DNA from: Chloroflexia bacterium
GTDB lineage: Bacteria; Chloroflexota; Chloroflexia; Thermomicrobiales; JALYUS01
Direction of reading: 5' to 3'
NCBI GenBank assembly: GCA_025924435.1
Contig: JAICIL010000245.1
Location: 1-6,835, forward strand
Length of the DNA stretch: 6,835 bases
This document shows, piece by piece, positions 1-6,046 of this stretch (position 1 is its first letter; every line of letters starts with the position of its first letter). A program made the translations under genes and the position numbers. Below the pieces are notes generated by a model, which was given only the letters and a program-made list of their open reading frames with translations, was not told where the DNA came from and made no database searches.

Positions 1-1881
1 CGCCATGTTCGGCCCCGTGAGCAGCAGCAGTTGATGCCCCTCGGTGTCGAGCGTCGTATCGTTCGGGATGAAGGTCTCGCCCGCATTCGCCAGCGATGCC
101 TCGACGACCGGATGCCGCCCGGCGACGATCCGCAGCGCCGTGTCGTCCGCGAGCGTCGGGCGGACGTAGCGGTGCTGCACGGCGCGGTCGCCGAGGGCGC
201 AGAAGACATCCACGTGCGCGACCGCCCGCGCCGTGCCGAGCAGGACGGGGGCCGCCGCGCCAACCTCGCGCAGCACGCCGCGATACAACTCCTCCTCCCG
301 CGCCGCGAGGCGCTCGTCGGCGTGGAGGATCGCCGTCTCCCACTCCTTCAATGCGGGCGTGACGAATCGCTCGGCATGCGTGAGCGTCTGCGTGCGGCGG
401 TAGTCCTCGGGGACATGCGGCAGGTTCGGGCGGGAGATCTCGATGCCGTAGCCGAAGACGGAGTTGTACTTGATCTTCAGCGAGCGGATGCCGGTGCGCT
501 CGCGCTCCGCCGTCTCCATCGCCGCGATCGTCGCGCGGGCGTGCGTCGCCGTGTGGACGAGCGTATCGAAATCGGCGTCGTAGCCGGGGCGGATGCGGCG
601 GGCTGCTTCCTTACCCTCCGGCACGAGGATGGCGCCGGAGATGAGGTCCGCGACCGACGTGCACGGGTCGAGGCGGGCGGCCAACCCGTCGAGCGCGGAT
701 GATGCCGCATCGTGGAGCAGCGCGACCAGCGTCGGGACGGCATGCAGGGCGTCGCGCAGGGCGAGCAGTTCGCGCGGCGTCGCGGCCTCCTGACGGGCGC
801 GGGCGGTCAGCCGCTCCATATCGCCGATCCCCGCGAGCAGCGTCAAGGTTTGCATGCGCAGCGCGGTGCGGGTGGCGAACGCCTCGACCGCGTCCAGCCG
901 CTCCTCGATGGCGGCGCGCTCGGTGAGCGGCTGGGCGAGCATCCGGCGCAGGAGCCGACCGCCCATCGCCGTCTTCGTCCCGTCCAATGTGCCGAGCAGG
1001 GAATGTGCCGCAGTCTGCGTGCGGCCCGTCCAGTGCAGTTCGAGGTTGCGGCGCGTCGCCGCGTCGAGGTGCATCGTGCCGTCGGTCGCGTACGTGCGCA
1101 GCCCCGTTAAGAGGGGTAAGAGCATCGCGTTCGTCTCGCCCAAGTACGCGAGGATCGCCCCGGCGGCGCGGATGGCGAGCGGCGAGCGCGCGCAGCCGAA
1201 TGCTTCCAGCGAGACGACGCCGAAATGGCCGCGCAGCGCGTCCGCCGCCGCCTCCAAACCGAAGTAGCGCGCGTCGTAGGGCGTGGTGTGGCCGGGCGTT
1301 TGCGGCTGCCCATGCGGGAAAGAGTCGGGATCCTCCGGCGATGCGGGCTTCGGCACGAGGCACTCGCGCGGGCCGATCCTGAGCAGGTCGTTCTCGACGG
1401 CGACGCGGCAGAGGGCGGGGTCGCCGTCCACAAACTCGGTGACGGCGAACTCGCCCGTCGTCACGTCCACATAGGCGAGGCCGTAGCCCGCCGGGCCGGG
1501 ACAGAGGGCGGCGAGGTAGGAGTTCTCCCTGGCGGGCAGCAGGGCCGGTTCGGCGACCGTCCCCGGCGTGACGACGCGCACGACGGCGCGATCCACGAGG
1601 CCGCGCCCGGGCGGGGAGGTCTGCTCGCAGATCGCGACGCGGAACCCCTGCCGCAGCAGTCGCGCGAGATAGGAGTGCGCGGCGTGGTACGGGACGCCCG
1701 CCATCGGCACGCGCCCGTCCTTGCCGAATGGGCGGCCCGTCAGGGTGATGTGGAGGGCCTGGGCGGCGGTCTTGGCGTCCTCATCGAACATCTCGTAGAA
1801 GTCCCCCATGCGGAACCAGAGGATCGCGTCGGGGTGCTGCGCTTTCATTTCGAGATATTGCCGTCGCGCCGGTGTGACCAT
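1..1881 (-). CDS. mutS: DNA mismatch repair protein MutS (N-terminal part, truncated by window edge)
   Basis: MutS recognises mispaired and looped-out bases in newly replicated DNA and, with ATP, recruits MutL. The minus frame is open for 627 codons without a stop. The start at 1881 follows a GGAGG seven bases upstream. The N-terminus reads TPARRQYLEMKAQHPDAILW, followed by the mismatch-wedge motif GDFYE (F28, E30), the residues that insert beside a mispair. The connector and lever/core domains follow. The core carries the conserved LKIKYNSVFGYGIEISRPNL stretch (coded near 421-480), with PEDYRRTQTLTHAERFVTP just downstream. The frame leaves the window at LTGPNMA, the first half of the Walker A loop (family GPNMxGKST), so the ATPase and dimerisation domains lie to the left. 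Full-length MutS is usually 850-900 residues. It is divergent from the regulator at 2078. The wedge motif and full N-terminal domain point to MutS1, not MutS2. The family call is near certain. Confidence 0.97.
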   Translation of the reverse strand, partial: MVTPARRQYLEMKAQHPDAILWFRMGDFYEMFDEDAKTAAQALHITLTGRPFGKDGRVPMAGVPYHAAHSYLARLLRQGFRVAICEQTSPPGRGLVDRAVVRVVTPGTVAEPALLPARENSYLAALCPGPAGYGLAYVDVTTGEFAVTEFVDGDPALCRVAVENDLLRIGPRECLVPKPASPEDPDSFPHGQPQTPGHTTPYDARYFGLEAAADALRGHFGVVSLEAFGCARSPLAIRAAGAILAYLGETNAMLLPLLTGLRTYATDGTMHLDAATRRNLELHWTGRTQTAAHSLLGTLDGTKTAMGGRLLRRMLAQPLTERAAIEERLDAVEAFATRTALRMQTLTLLAGIGDMERLTARARQEAATPRELLALRDALHAVPTLVALLHDAASSALDGLAARLDPCTSVADLISGAILVPEGKEAARRIRPGYDADFDTLVHTATHARATIAAMETAERERTGIRSLKIKYNSVFGYGIEISRPNLPHVPEDYRRTQTLTHAERFVTPALKEWETAILHADERLAAREEELYRGVLREVGAAAPVLLGTARAVAHVDVFCALGDRAVQHRYVRPTLADDTALRIVAGRHPVVEASLANAGETFIPNDTTLDTEGHQLLLLTGPNMA

Positions 1882-1915
1882 GCCCCATCCTCCATCTACC
1901 GTGCTGTAAGGACGG

Positions 1916-1924
1916 AGTATAGCA
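1916..1924 (-). promoter_or_regulatory. Extended -10 promoter element for mutS
   Basis: On the minus strand the bases read TGCTATACT, an extended -10 (TGn followed by TATACT, four of six matches to TATAAT with the key first and last positions kept). It lies about 35 bases upstream of the mutS ATG, which would give a short leader containing the GGAGG site. No good -35 hexamer is seen at 16-18 bases, which extended -10 promoters tolerate. This is an inference from sequence only. Confidence 0.4.
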
Positions 1925-1967
1925 TCCCCGGAACGCGGTTGCTGGCGCGAGGCCACGGGTCTCTCGC

Positions 1968-1981
1968 GTAGCCGGTAGCCG
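1968..1981. repeat. Tandem 7-bp duplication in the mutS/regulator divergent region
   Basis: GTAGCCG occurs twice in direct tandem and runs straight into a hairpin. A similar two-copy 7-bp tandem (GCGAGTC) follows rbsD. Function is unknown; it may be replication slippage or the remnant of an intergenic repeat family. Confidence 0.5.
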
Positions 1982-1985
1982 GGAG

Positions 1986-2001
1986 TCCGTCGTCAGACGG
2001 A
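1986..2001. repeat. Small perfect hairpin upstream of the regulator promoter
   Basis: TCCGTC, a GTCA loop, then GACGGA make a 6-bp perfect stem with a 4-base loop, seven bases upstream of the -35 hexamer of the rightward promoter. There is no T-run, and both flanking genes point away, so it is not a terminator. It could be a protein site or chance in GC-rich DNA. Confidence 0.35.
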
Positions 2002-2007
2002 GAAGAC

Positions 2008-2036
2008 TTGACAATGCGCCCATGTTCGACCATAAT
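2008..2036 (+). promoter_or_regulatory. Sigma70-type promoter of the ArsR-type regulator gene
   Basis: A perfect TTGACA (2008-2013) is separated by exactly 17 bases from CATAAT (2031-2036), which matches TATAAT at five of six positions. This is by far the best promoter match noticed in the window. Transcription would start near 2042-2044. That leaves only about 11 bases before the upstream ATG at 2054 but about 35 before the ATG at 2078, favouring the latter. Confidence 0.8.
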
Positions 2037-2052
2037 CGAACACGGAGTTCGA
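2023..2052. promoter_or_regulatory. Putative operator: three alternating GTTCGA half-sites over the -10 region
   Basis: TGTTCGA (2023-2029) and TCGAACA (2036-2042) form a perfect 7-bp inverted repeat with a 6-base spacer that contains most of the -10 hexamer. A third half-site, GTTCGA (2047-2052), forms a second inverted repeat with TCGAAC (2036-2041), spacer 5. The half-sites are 11-12 bp apart, about one helical turn. A dimer bound here would block RNA polymerase, fitting autorepression by the winged-helix protein encoded just downstream. The inner CGAAC-N5-GTTCG also loosely resembles Gram-positive LexA boxes (CGAAC-N4-GTTCG) but has one extra spacer base. Confidence 0.6.
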
Positions 2053-2064
2053 AATGCGACAAAC

Positions 2065-2071
2065 GGTGGAG
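2065..2071 (+). promoter_or_regulatory. Ribosome binding site deciding the regulator start
   Basis: GGTGGAG ends six bases before the ATG at 2078. The competing in-frame ATG at 2054 has CGGAG (2043-2047), but that would lie at the very 5' end of a transcript from the promoter at 2008-2036. Confidence 0.5.
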
Positions 2072-2077
2072 ACGGTC

Positions 2078-3160
2078 ATGCGTGTCATTGATGTCACATC
2101 CCGATCCGTTCCGCCGGCCGTGGTGGTTGAGGCCGCACCCGCGTATGAACTGCTGCTGAGCTTCTGCGCGTATCAGGATATCGAGGCGCATCAGGAGATC
2201 GTCGGGCCTTCGGATTGGTCCGCACGGCTCCGCGCGCTCGCCCCGCCGGACCTGCTCGCGGCGATCGCGGCATTCGACGCGGGCTACGAGAAAATCTGGG
2301 TGCGGCTGCTCACCCTCGCCGCCACGAGTCCCCCGCCGAAGGATGTTCCCGCCCTGCTCGCGCACATCGCGGCGCTCGATCCGCTGGACCTGACGCGGAT
2401 GATCTGGTTGGAAACGACGCCCGATCACGAGCAACTGGCCACGTCGGATCTCTTCCGCCGCGCGATGGCCGGCGATCGCGCGGCACAGCAGCAGGTCCGC
2501 GACACGCTCGCCCCCGAGGACAGTGACTGGCACACCGCACTCGCCATCTTCTTCGCGCGCGGGCCGGACGAGACGAAGCAACAACTCCTTACCATCCTTC
2601 GGCGCTGGTACGGCGCAGTCTTCTCGCAACTGGAGCCGGAGATCCTCCCCGTCCTCATACGCGATGCGGAGGCGAAGCGCGTTTTGCAGCGCTCGCTCCC
2701 GTACGACCGATTCATCGAACTGATCACGAATGGCGTGCGCTATGTCCCGGAGGCAGGTGTCCGCCATGTCGTCCTCATCCCGTCGCTCGTCTACCGACCC
2801 TGGATCATGATCGCGCAGTATCGGGACATGAAACTGATCGGCCACCCGGTTGCGGATGAGAATGTCACAGCGGGCGATGATGCGCCGCCGGATCGGTTGG
2901 TCATCCTCTACAAGGCGCTTGGTGACGAGCGACGCCTCCACATCCTCAAGAAACTCGCGACCGGCACCTATACCATGCAGGAGTTGGGGGACATGCTCGG
3001 CCTCGCGAAATCCACGATCCATCACCATATCGTGACGCTGCGCATCGCCGGGCTCATTAGCGTCACGAGCGACATGGATAAGCGGTACAGCCTGCGGCAG
3101 GAGACGCTACCGGACGCCTTGGCGCTCTTGCAGGCATACCTCGGCCGCGCCTCTCCCTGA
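2078..3160 (+). CDS. ArsR-type winged-helix transcriptional regulator with large N-terminal domain
   Basis: A probable DNA-binding repressor of 360 residues from the chosen start (368 from the alternative ATG at 2054). The last ~90 residues form an ArsR-like winged helix: ALGDERRLHILKKL, then YTMQELGDMLGLAKSTIHHH as the helix-turn-helix with recognition helix about residues 310-327, and the wing around SVTSDMDKRYSL. The remaining ~270 residues, beginning RVIDVTSRSVPPAVVVEAAP, form a long N-terminal region of the kind found in ArsR-like regulators that pair an effector-type domain with a C-terminal winged helix. There is one cysteine (C30) and no ELCVCDL metal motif, so classic metal sensing is unlikely. 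It is divergent from mutS and has its own strong promoter with an overlapping inverted-repeat operator, suggesting autoregulation. The adjacent downstream genes may be targets (inferred). The ligand is unknown. Confidence 0.85.
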   Translation: MRVIDVTSRSVPPAVVVEAAPAYELLLSFCAYQDIEAHQEIVGPSDWSARLRALAPPDLLAAIAAFDAGYEKIWVRLLTLAATSPPPKDVPALLAHIAALDPLDLTRMIWLETTPDHEQLATSDLFRRAMAGDRAAQQQVRDTLAPEDSDWHTALAIFFARGPDETKQQLLTILRRWYGAVFSQLEPEILPVLIRDAEAKRVLQRSLPYDRFIELITNGVRYVPEAGVRHVVLIPSLVYRPWIMIAQYRDMKLIGHPVADENVTAGDDAPPDRLVILYKALGDERRLHILKKLATGTYTMQELGDMLGLAKSTIHHHIVTLRIAGLISVTSDMDKRYSLRQETLPDALALLQAYLGRASP

Positions 3161-3300
3161 CCACGTCCGCGTCTCGTCGTCCGCAAGGTCACAACGCAGC
3201 GGCAAACATCCGCCGCAGGAGACACCGCGATCCGCACGCCCACGGGCCTCTCCGCCTGGGCTGGGAATGTCGTTGCCGAAATATCCGGCGTCGCTATCGA

Positions 3301-3305
3301 GGAGG
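3301..3305 (+). promoter_or_regulatory. Ribosome binding site deciding the start of the 107-residue gene
   Basis: GGAGG lies nine bases before the ATG at 3315. The other in-frame ATGs (3267 and 3330) have no comparable site. Confidence 0.55.
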
Positions 3306-3314
3306 TTGGGACCG

Positions 3315-3638
3315 ATGGATACGCCCCCCATGAGCGAAGACCTGGCGGCCCTCCGATGCGCGGAGTGGGAGCGCCAATCGCTGCATAACTGGTCTGTCGA
3401 GCAGGCGCTTGCCAGGGCGCGACAGTCACCCCGGACGGCGCGCGGCCTCGCCCCATTCCTGCGGCGTGTCGCCCTCCGCGCGGCGTGGCGCCTCACCCGC
3501 CTCGCGGGGGCCGATGGCGGCCCGTACACGGTGCAAGGACGGGTAATAGTGGTGGATGCGCGGGGGATGACGCGAACGATATGCCCGGAAGAGATCTCTG
3601 TCATCCTGCTACCGCGCTCGGACCGCGACGCGGCATGA
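3315..3638 (+). CDS. Hypothetical protein, 107 residues, upstream of the MtrA-like gene
   Basis: I do not recognise this family. The start is set by a GGAGG at 3301-3305; an in-frame ATG at 3267 would add 16 residues but lacks a good site. The first half is helical and basic (SEDLAALRCAEWERQSLHNW, then RGLAPFLRRVALRAAWRLTR). The second half is predicted beta-rich (GPYTVQGRVIVVDARGMTRT, then ISVILLPRS). No signal peptide or clear membrane helix is seen; the segment about 46-63 is arginine-studded and amphipathic. Two cysteines (C15, C90) form no motif. The stop is 16 bp before the next gene, whose own Shine-Dalgarno occupies that gap, so the two are probably co-transcribed. A partner role to the MtrA-like protein is inferred from position only. 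Confidence 0.65.
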   Translation: MDTPPMSEDLAALRCAEWERQSLHNWSVEQALARARQSPRTARGLAPFLRRVALRAAWRLTRLAGADGGPYTVQGRVIVVDARGMTRTICPEEISVILLPRSDRDAA

Positions 3639-3654
3639 AGTATGGAGGTGAGCG

Positions 3655-4911
3655 ATGGCATCCAATGCGCTGTCCGCTGGGGAGCAACCGAGCAATCAAC
3701 CCCCTTGGCCCGTCATTGACGGCACCTATGTCGTGGGCGATCCCGCAGCGCCGGTGGCGGTCTGCGCCCTCACGAGCGAAGAACTCCTCACCCCTCTCGC
3801 CGCTTTTCCCGGTGTGGCGATTGTTGGTGAGGTTCATACCGCCAATCTGGGGATCGAGCGCATCGTCACGAATGTAACGGCCAATGCCTCGATCCGCTTC
3901 CTACTCGTCTGCGGGAAGGATTCACCACTCTTCCACCCCGGGCAGACGCTGTGTGCGCTCGTGGAGAATGGCGTGGACGAGGCGGGGCGGATCATCGGCG
4001 CGCAGGGCTATCACCCGGTCGTCGGCAATATCCCGCGTGCACGCATTGACGCCTTCCGTCGGCAGGTCGAACTCGTTGACTGGACCGACGAGAAAGATGC
4101 CGATCTCTTGCGCGCGCGAATTGCCGACCTCGCGGCGCGTGCCCCCGGCCCGTTCACATCGGACGGGGCCGATGACACCGCGCGCTTCGAAACTGCCGGG
4201 ACGCAGACGAGCTTTGGCCCGATCCGGCTGGGGGGTACGCGTGAACCTCTCACCTACGATCCGAAGGGATTCTTCGTCATCACGGTGGAGCGCGCGGCGC
4301 GCGAGATCGTCGTGCGCCATTATCTGACCGACAACACTCCCGCGCACGAGGCGCGCGGTCGCACCCCGGAGGCGATCTATCTCGCATTGATCCGCGAAGG
4401 GCTCGTCTCGCAACTGAGCCACGCCGCCTATCTCGGCGCGGAGTTGGCGAAGGCGGAGGCCTCCCTGCGGCTGGGCGCACGGTACGAACAAGATCGGCCG
4501 CTCCGTCCCGAAACTCCTCCCCCGGCGGCGCCCGCTCCGGAAGCGGCTGCGCCTGCGCCTGCGCCCCCGTCCCCGATGCCGGAGATTCCCGTCGCGCTGA
4601 CGTGGAAAGAACTCAGCGCGCTGGCTATCGGCGACGCGGTCAATGTGGTCGTATCGGTGACGGAACGACCATCGGAGCAGCAATTCGCGGGCGCGCTCGC
4701 GGAGGCGCAAGCAGAGGACCCATTCCATAAATTCGGGCGTACGGCGCATATATTGCAGGTGCATTGGGGGCCGGATACCCGCGTCGCGATGGGGAAGCCG
4801 AGCGATGTCGAGCCGGGGGCGATCGTGCGGGCGCGTGGCGTGCTGGGCCCCGATCGCGCGGTGCAGGCGGAGGCCGTCATCATCCTCACCCACGTCGCCA
4901 CAGTCGAGTAG
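3655..4911 (+). CDS. MtrA-like / DUF4346-type fusion protein with extra C-terminal domain
   Basis: A soluble 418-residue protein; GGAGGTGA lies four bases before the ATG. Residues 18-160 match the cytoplasmic domain of methanogen tetrahydromethanopterin S-methyltransferase subunit A: WPVIDGTYVVGDPAAPVAV, TANLGIERIVTNVTANASIRFLLVCG, then a HPGQT turn and ENGVD. In methanogens this domain carries a corrinoid whose cobalt is held by a histidine in that turn; here H94 is the candidate. Residues 187-283 resemble DUF4346: YDPKGFFVI, IYLALIREGLVS, HAAYLGAELAKAEASLRLG, YEQD. A Pro/Ala-rich linker (284-312) joins a beta-rich C-terminal region (315-418) that looks OB-like (GDAVNVVVSVTE, PGAIVRARGVLG). 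No membrane helix is present, unlike methanogen MtrA. The MtrA resemblance is strong and DUF4346 likely; corrinoid binding and methyl transfer are inferred. The Na+-pumping Mtr role is excluded by the lack of partner subunits here and of a membrane anchor. Confidence 0.8.
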   Translation: MASNALSAGEQPSNQPPWPVIDGTYVVGDPAAPVAVCALTSEELLTPLAAFPGVAIVGEVHTANLGIERIVTNVTANASIRFLLVCGKDSPLFHPGQTLCALVENGVDEAGRIIGAQGYHPVVGNIPRARIDAFRRQVELVDWTDEKDADLLRARIADLAARAPGPFTSDGADDTARFETAGTQTSFGPIRLGGTREPLTYDPKGFFVITVERAAREIVVRHYLTDNTPAHEARGRTPEAIYLALIREGLVSQLSHAAYLGAELAKAEASLRLGARYEQDRPLRPETPPPAAPAPEAAAPAPAPPSPMPEIPVALTWKELSALAIGDAVNVVVSVTERPSEQQFAGALAEAQAEDPFHKFGRTAHILQVHWGPDTRVAMGKPSDVEPGAIVRARGVLGPDRAVQAEAVIILTHVATVE

Positions 4912-5020
4912 CATGGCGGGCAGCGAAGGCGATTATTCTGTGCATTCGTCAGCGACGTGCAAGACGCCGTAGCATACGATACGCTCATCGCTTCACGGTC
5001 TACACATAAGGAGGCACAAG

Positions 5021-5485
5021 ATGAAACGGACGGCGCTGCTCAATGCTCCCCTCTCCGCCGCCATCGCGCGGCTCGGGCACACCGATCTGCTGCTCGTCGC
5101 GGACGGTGGGCTGCCGATCCCCGCCGAGCCGGAGCGCATTGACCTCGCGCTCGTCGCGGGCGTGCCGACGATGATGCAGACCTTGCGCGCCATCTTCCTC
5201 GAACTGGCGGTCGAGGCGGCAATCGTCGCGGAGGAGCAGGCGGAATTCGCGCCGAAATTCCACGCCGAACTGCGCGCCTTCCTCGATGCCGAAGGCGTCG
5301 CGCTGCGGACGATGACGCATGTCGCCCTGAAGCAGGAGGCCCGCCGCGCCCGCGCCGCCGTCCGCACGGCGGAACTGACGCCGTACGCGAATATCCTCCT
5401 CCAGTGCGGCGTCGTCTTCGGCCCGCATGAGGACGATCCGCCGCGCGACCGCGCCGTGCCCGTTGACCAGGTCAAACCGGCATAG
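5021..5485 (+). CDS. rbsD: D-ribose pyranase RbsD
   Basis: RbsD interconverts the beta-pyranose and beta-furanose forms of D-ribose in the cytoplasm, supplying the furanose form used by ribokinase. AAGGAGG lies six bases before the ATG. The protein follows the family closely: LLNAPLSAAIARLGHTDLLL with H20, VADGGLPIP with D28, RIDLALVAGVPTMMQTL, VEAAIVAEE, THVALK with H100, and VRTAELTPYANILLQCGVVF with Y122 and N124. H20, D28 and the late His/Tyr/Asn are the known active-site positions. At 154 residues it exceeds the usual 130-140, the excess being a charged, proline-rich tail after CGVVF (134-154). It follows the MtrA-like gene by 109 bp, in which I see no convincing promoter or terminator. 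No ribose transporter or ribokinase is in the window. FucU is a relative, but the N-terminal motif fits RbsD better. Confidence 0.92.
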   Translation: MKRTALLNAPLSAAIARLGHTDLLLVADGGLPIPAEPERIDLALVAGVPTMMQTLRAIFLELAVEAAIVAEEQAEFAPKFHAELRAFLDAEGVALRTMTHVALKQEARRARAAVRTAELTPYANILLQCGVVFGPHEDDPPRDRAVPVDQVKPA

Positions 5486-5498
5486 CGAGTCGCGAGTC
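5485..5498. repeat. Tandem 7-bp duplication after rbsD
   Basis: GCGAGTC is repeated twice in tandem, starting at the last base of the rbsD stop codon. The rest of the 125-bp gap up to the next gene shows no convincing promoter or terminator. Confidence 0.45.
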
Positions 5499-5596
5499 GT
5501 TACCCATTGCTGAACGAGAGACCGGATCGGCGATTCGCGCGTTATCTCTGTAGCGGCAATGCGACGGCCAGTACGGGCCTCCGGTCTGCCGCCTTT

Positions 5597-5602
5597 AGGA
5601 GG
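5597..5602 (+). promoter_or_regulatory. Ribosome binding site deciding the start of the nuclease-like gene
   Basis: AGGAGG lies eight bases before the ATG at 5611. The in-frame GTG at 5602 and ATG at 5605 overlap or abut this site and so cannot use it properly. Confidence 0.6.
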
Positions 5603-5610
5603 TGATGGGG

Positions 5611-6033
5611 ATGGCGACGAGCGGGCGGGCCGGCACGGCGAAGGGTGCGGAGCCGTGGTACAGCGACGGGAATGTGCGGTCCCGGCTCGTGAATTGGCTG
5701 CGCGATCACGGCTATTTCCAGACAGACGACGCGGCCACGCACGATGCCGGCCCCGACCTTATCGTCCGGAATGTCTACGACGCGACGAGCCGGATCAGCG
5801 TCCGGGGCTTTCCCGACGGCGGCGGGCAGGATGGGGCGCGGCAATGGTTCGCGGGCGCGCTGCTCGATCTCGCCCTGCATCGGGGCGACGAGGCCGATAC
5901 CCATCTCGCGCTCGCCCTGCCTGCCGGGTTCGCGACGTACACAACGCTCGCCGCGGGCATCGCATGGCTGCACGACGCGATGCCCTTCACGATCTACTGG
6001 GTCGCGGAATCCGGCGAGGTGCATACGGAGTAA
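5611..6033 (+). CDS. PD-(D/E)XK nuclease-like protein, probably catalytically degenerate
   Basis: A 140-residue protein. The ATG at 5611 is chosen because AGGAGG stands eight bases before it. The order of elements resembles a compact restriction-endonuclease fold: a first helix (DGNVRSRLVNWLRDHGY, about 19-35), a GPDLIV strand with P48-D49, a second strand SRISVRGFP (60-68), then a long helix with ARQWFAGALLDLALH (76-90), a LALALP strand, and YTTLAAGIAWLHDAMPFTIYWV ending in a strand. In relatives as I recall them the second strand reads like VEVKGYP, supplying the catalytic E and K. Here those positions are S63 and R65, so metal-dependent cleavage is doubtful. It may bind DNA or be a non-catalytic partner. 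It precedes a small zinc-knuckle gene on the same strand with an 83-bp structured gap. Family assignment is tentative. Confidence 0.6.
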   Translation: MATSGRAGTAKGAEPWYSDGNVRSRLVNWLRDHGYFQTDDAATHDAGPDLIVRNVYDATSRISVRGFPDGGGQDGARQWFAGALLDLALHRGDEADTHLALALPAGFATYTTLAAGIAWLHDAMPFTIYWVAESGEVHTE

Positions 6034-6046
6034 TCCGCTATTGCCG

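Noticed and set aside
1225..1971. 248-codon plus-strand open frame opposite mutS
   Set aside because: It lies over conserved mutS sequence and the promoter region, and its product shows no motif.
1781..3028. 415-codon minus-strand open frame opposite the regulator
   Set aside because: It overlaps the well-supported regulator and the mutS start, has arginine-rich composition without family motifs, and is what GC-rich codon bias produces on the opposite strand.
3199..3216. GCGGC/GCCGC hairpin after the regulator gene as a terminator
   Set aside because: A 5-bp stem with an 8-base loop and no T-run; expected by chance in GC-rich DNA. The 154-bp gap otherwise shows nothing clear.
3273..3300. 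TTGCCG-16-TATCGA as a promoter for the 107-residue gene
   Set aside because: Poor hexamers, and the transcript start would fall on or after the Shine-Dalgarno at 3301-3305.
3922..4914. 330-codon minus-strand open frame opposite the MtrA-like gene
   Set aside because: Low-complexity Arg-rich product and no recognisable domain; the plus-strand protein has clear MtrA and DUF4346 motifs.
4951..4980. TACGAT as a -10 for rbsD
   Set aside because: No acceptable -35 is found at 16-18 bases, so it is not reported as a promoter.
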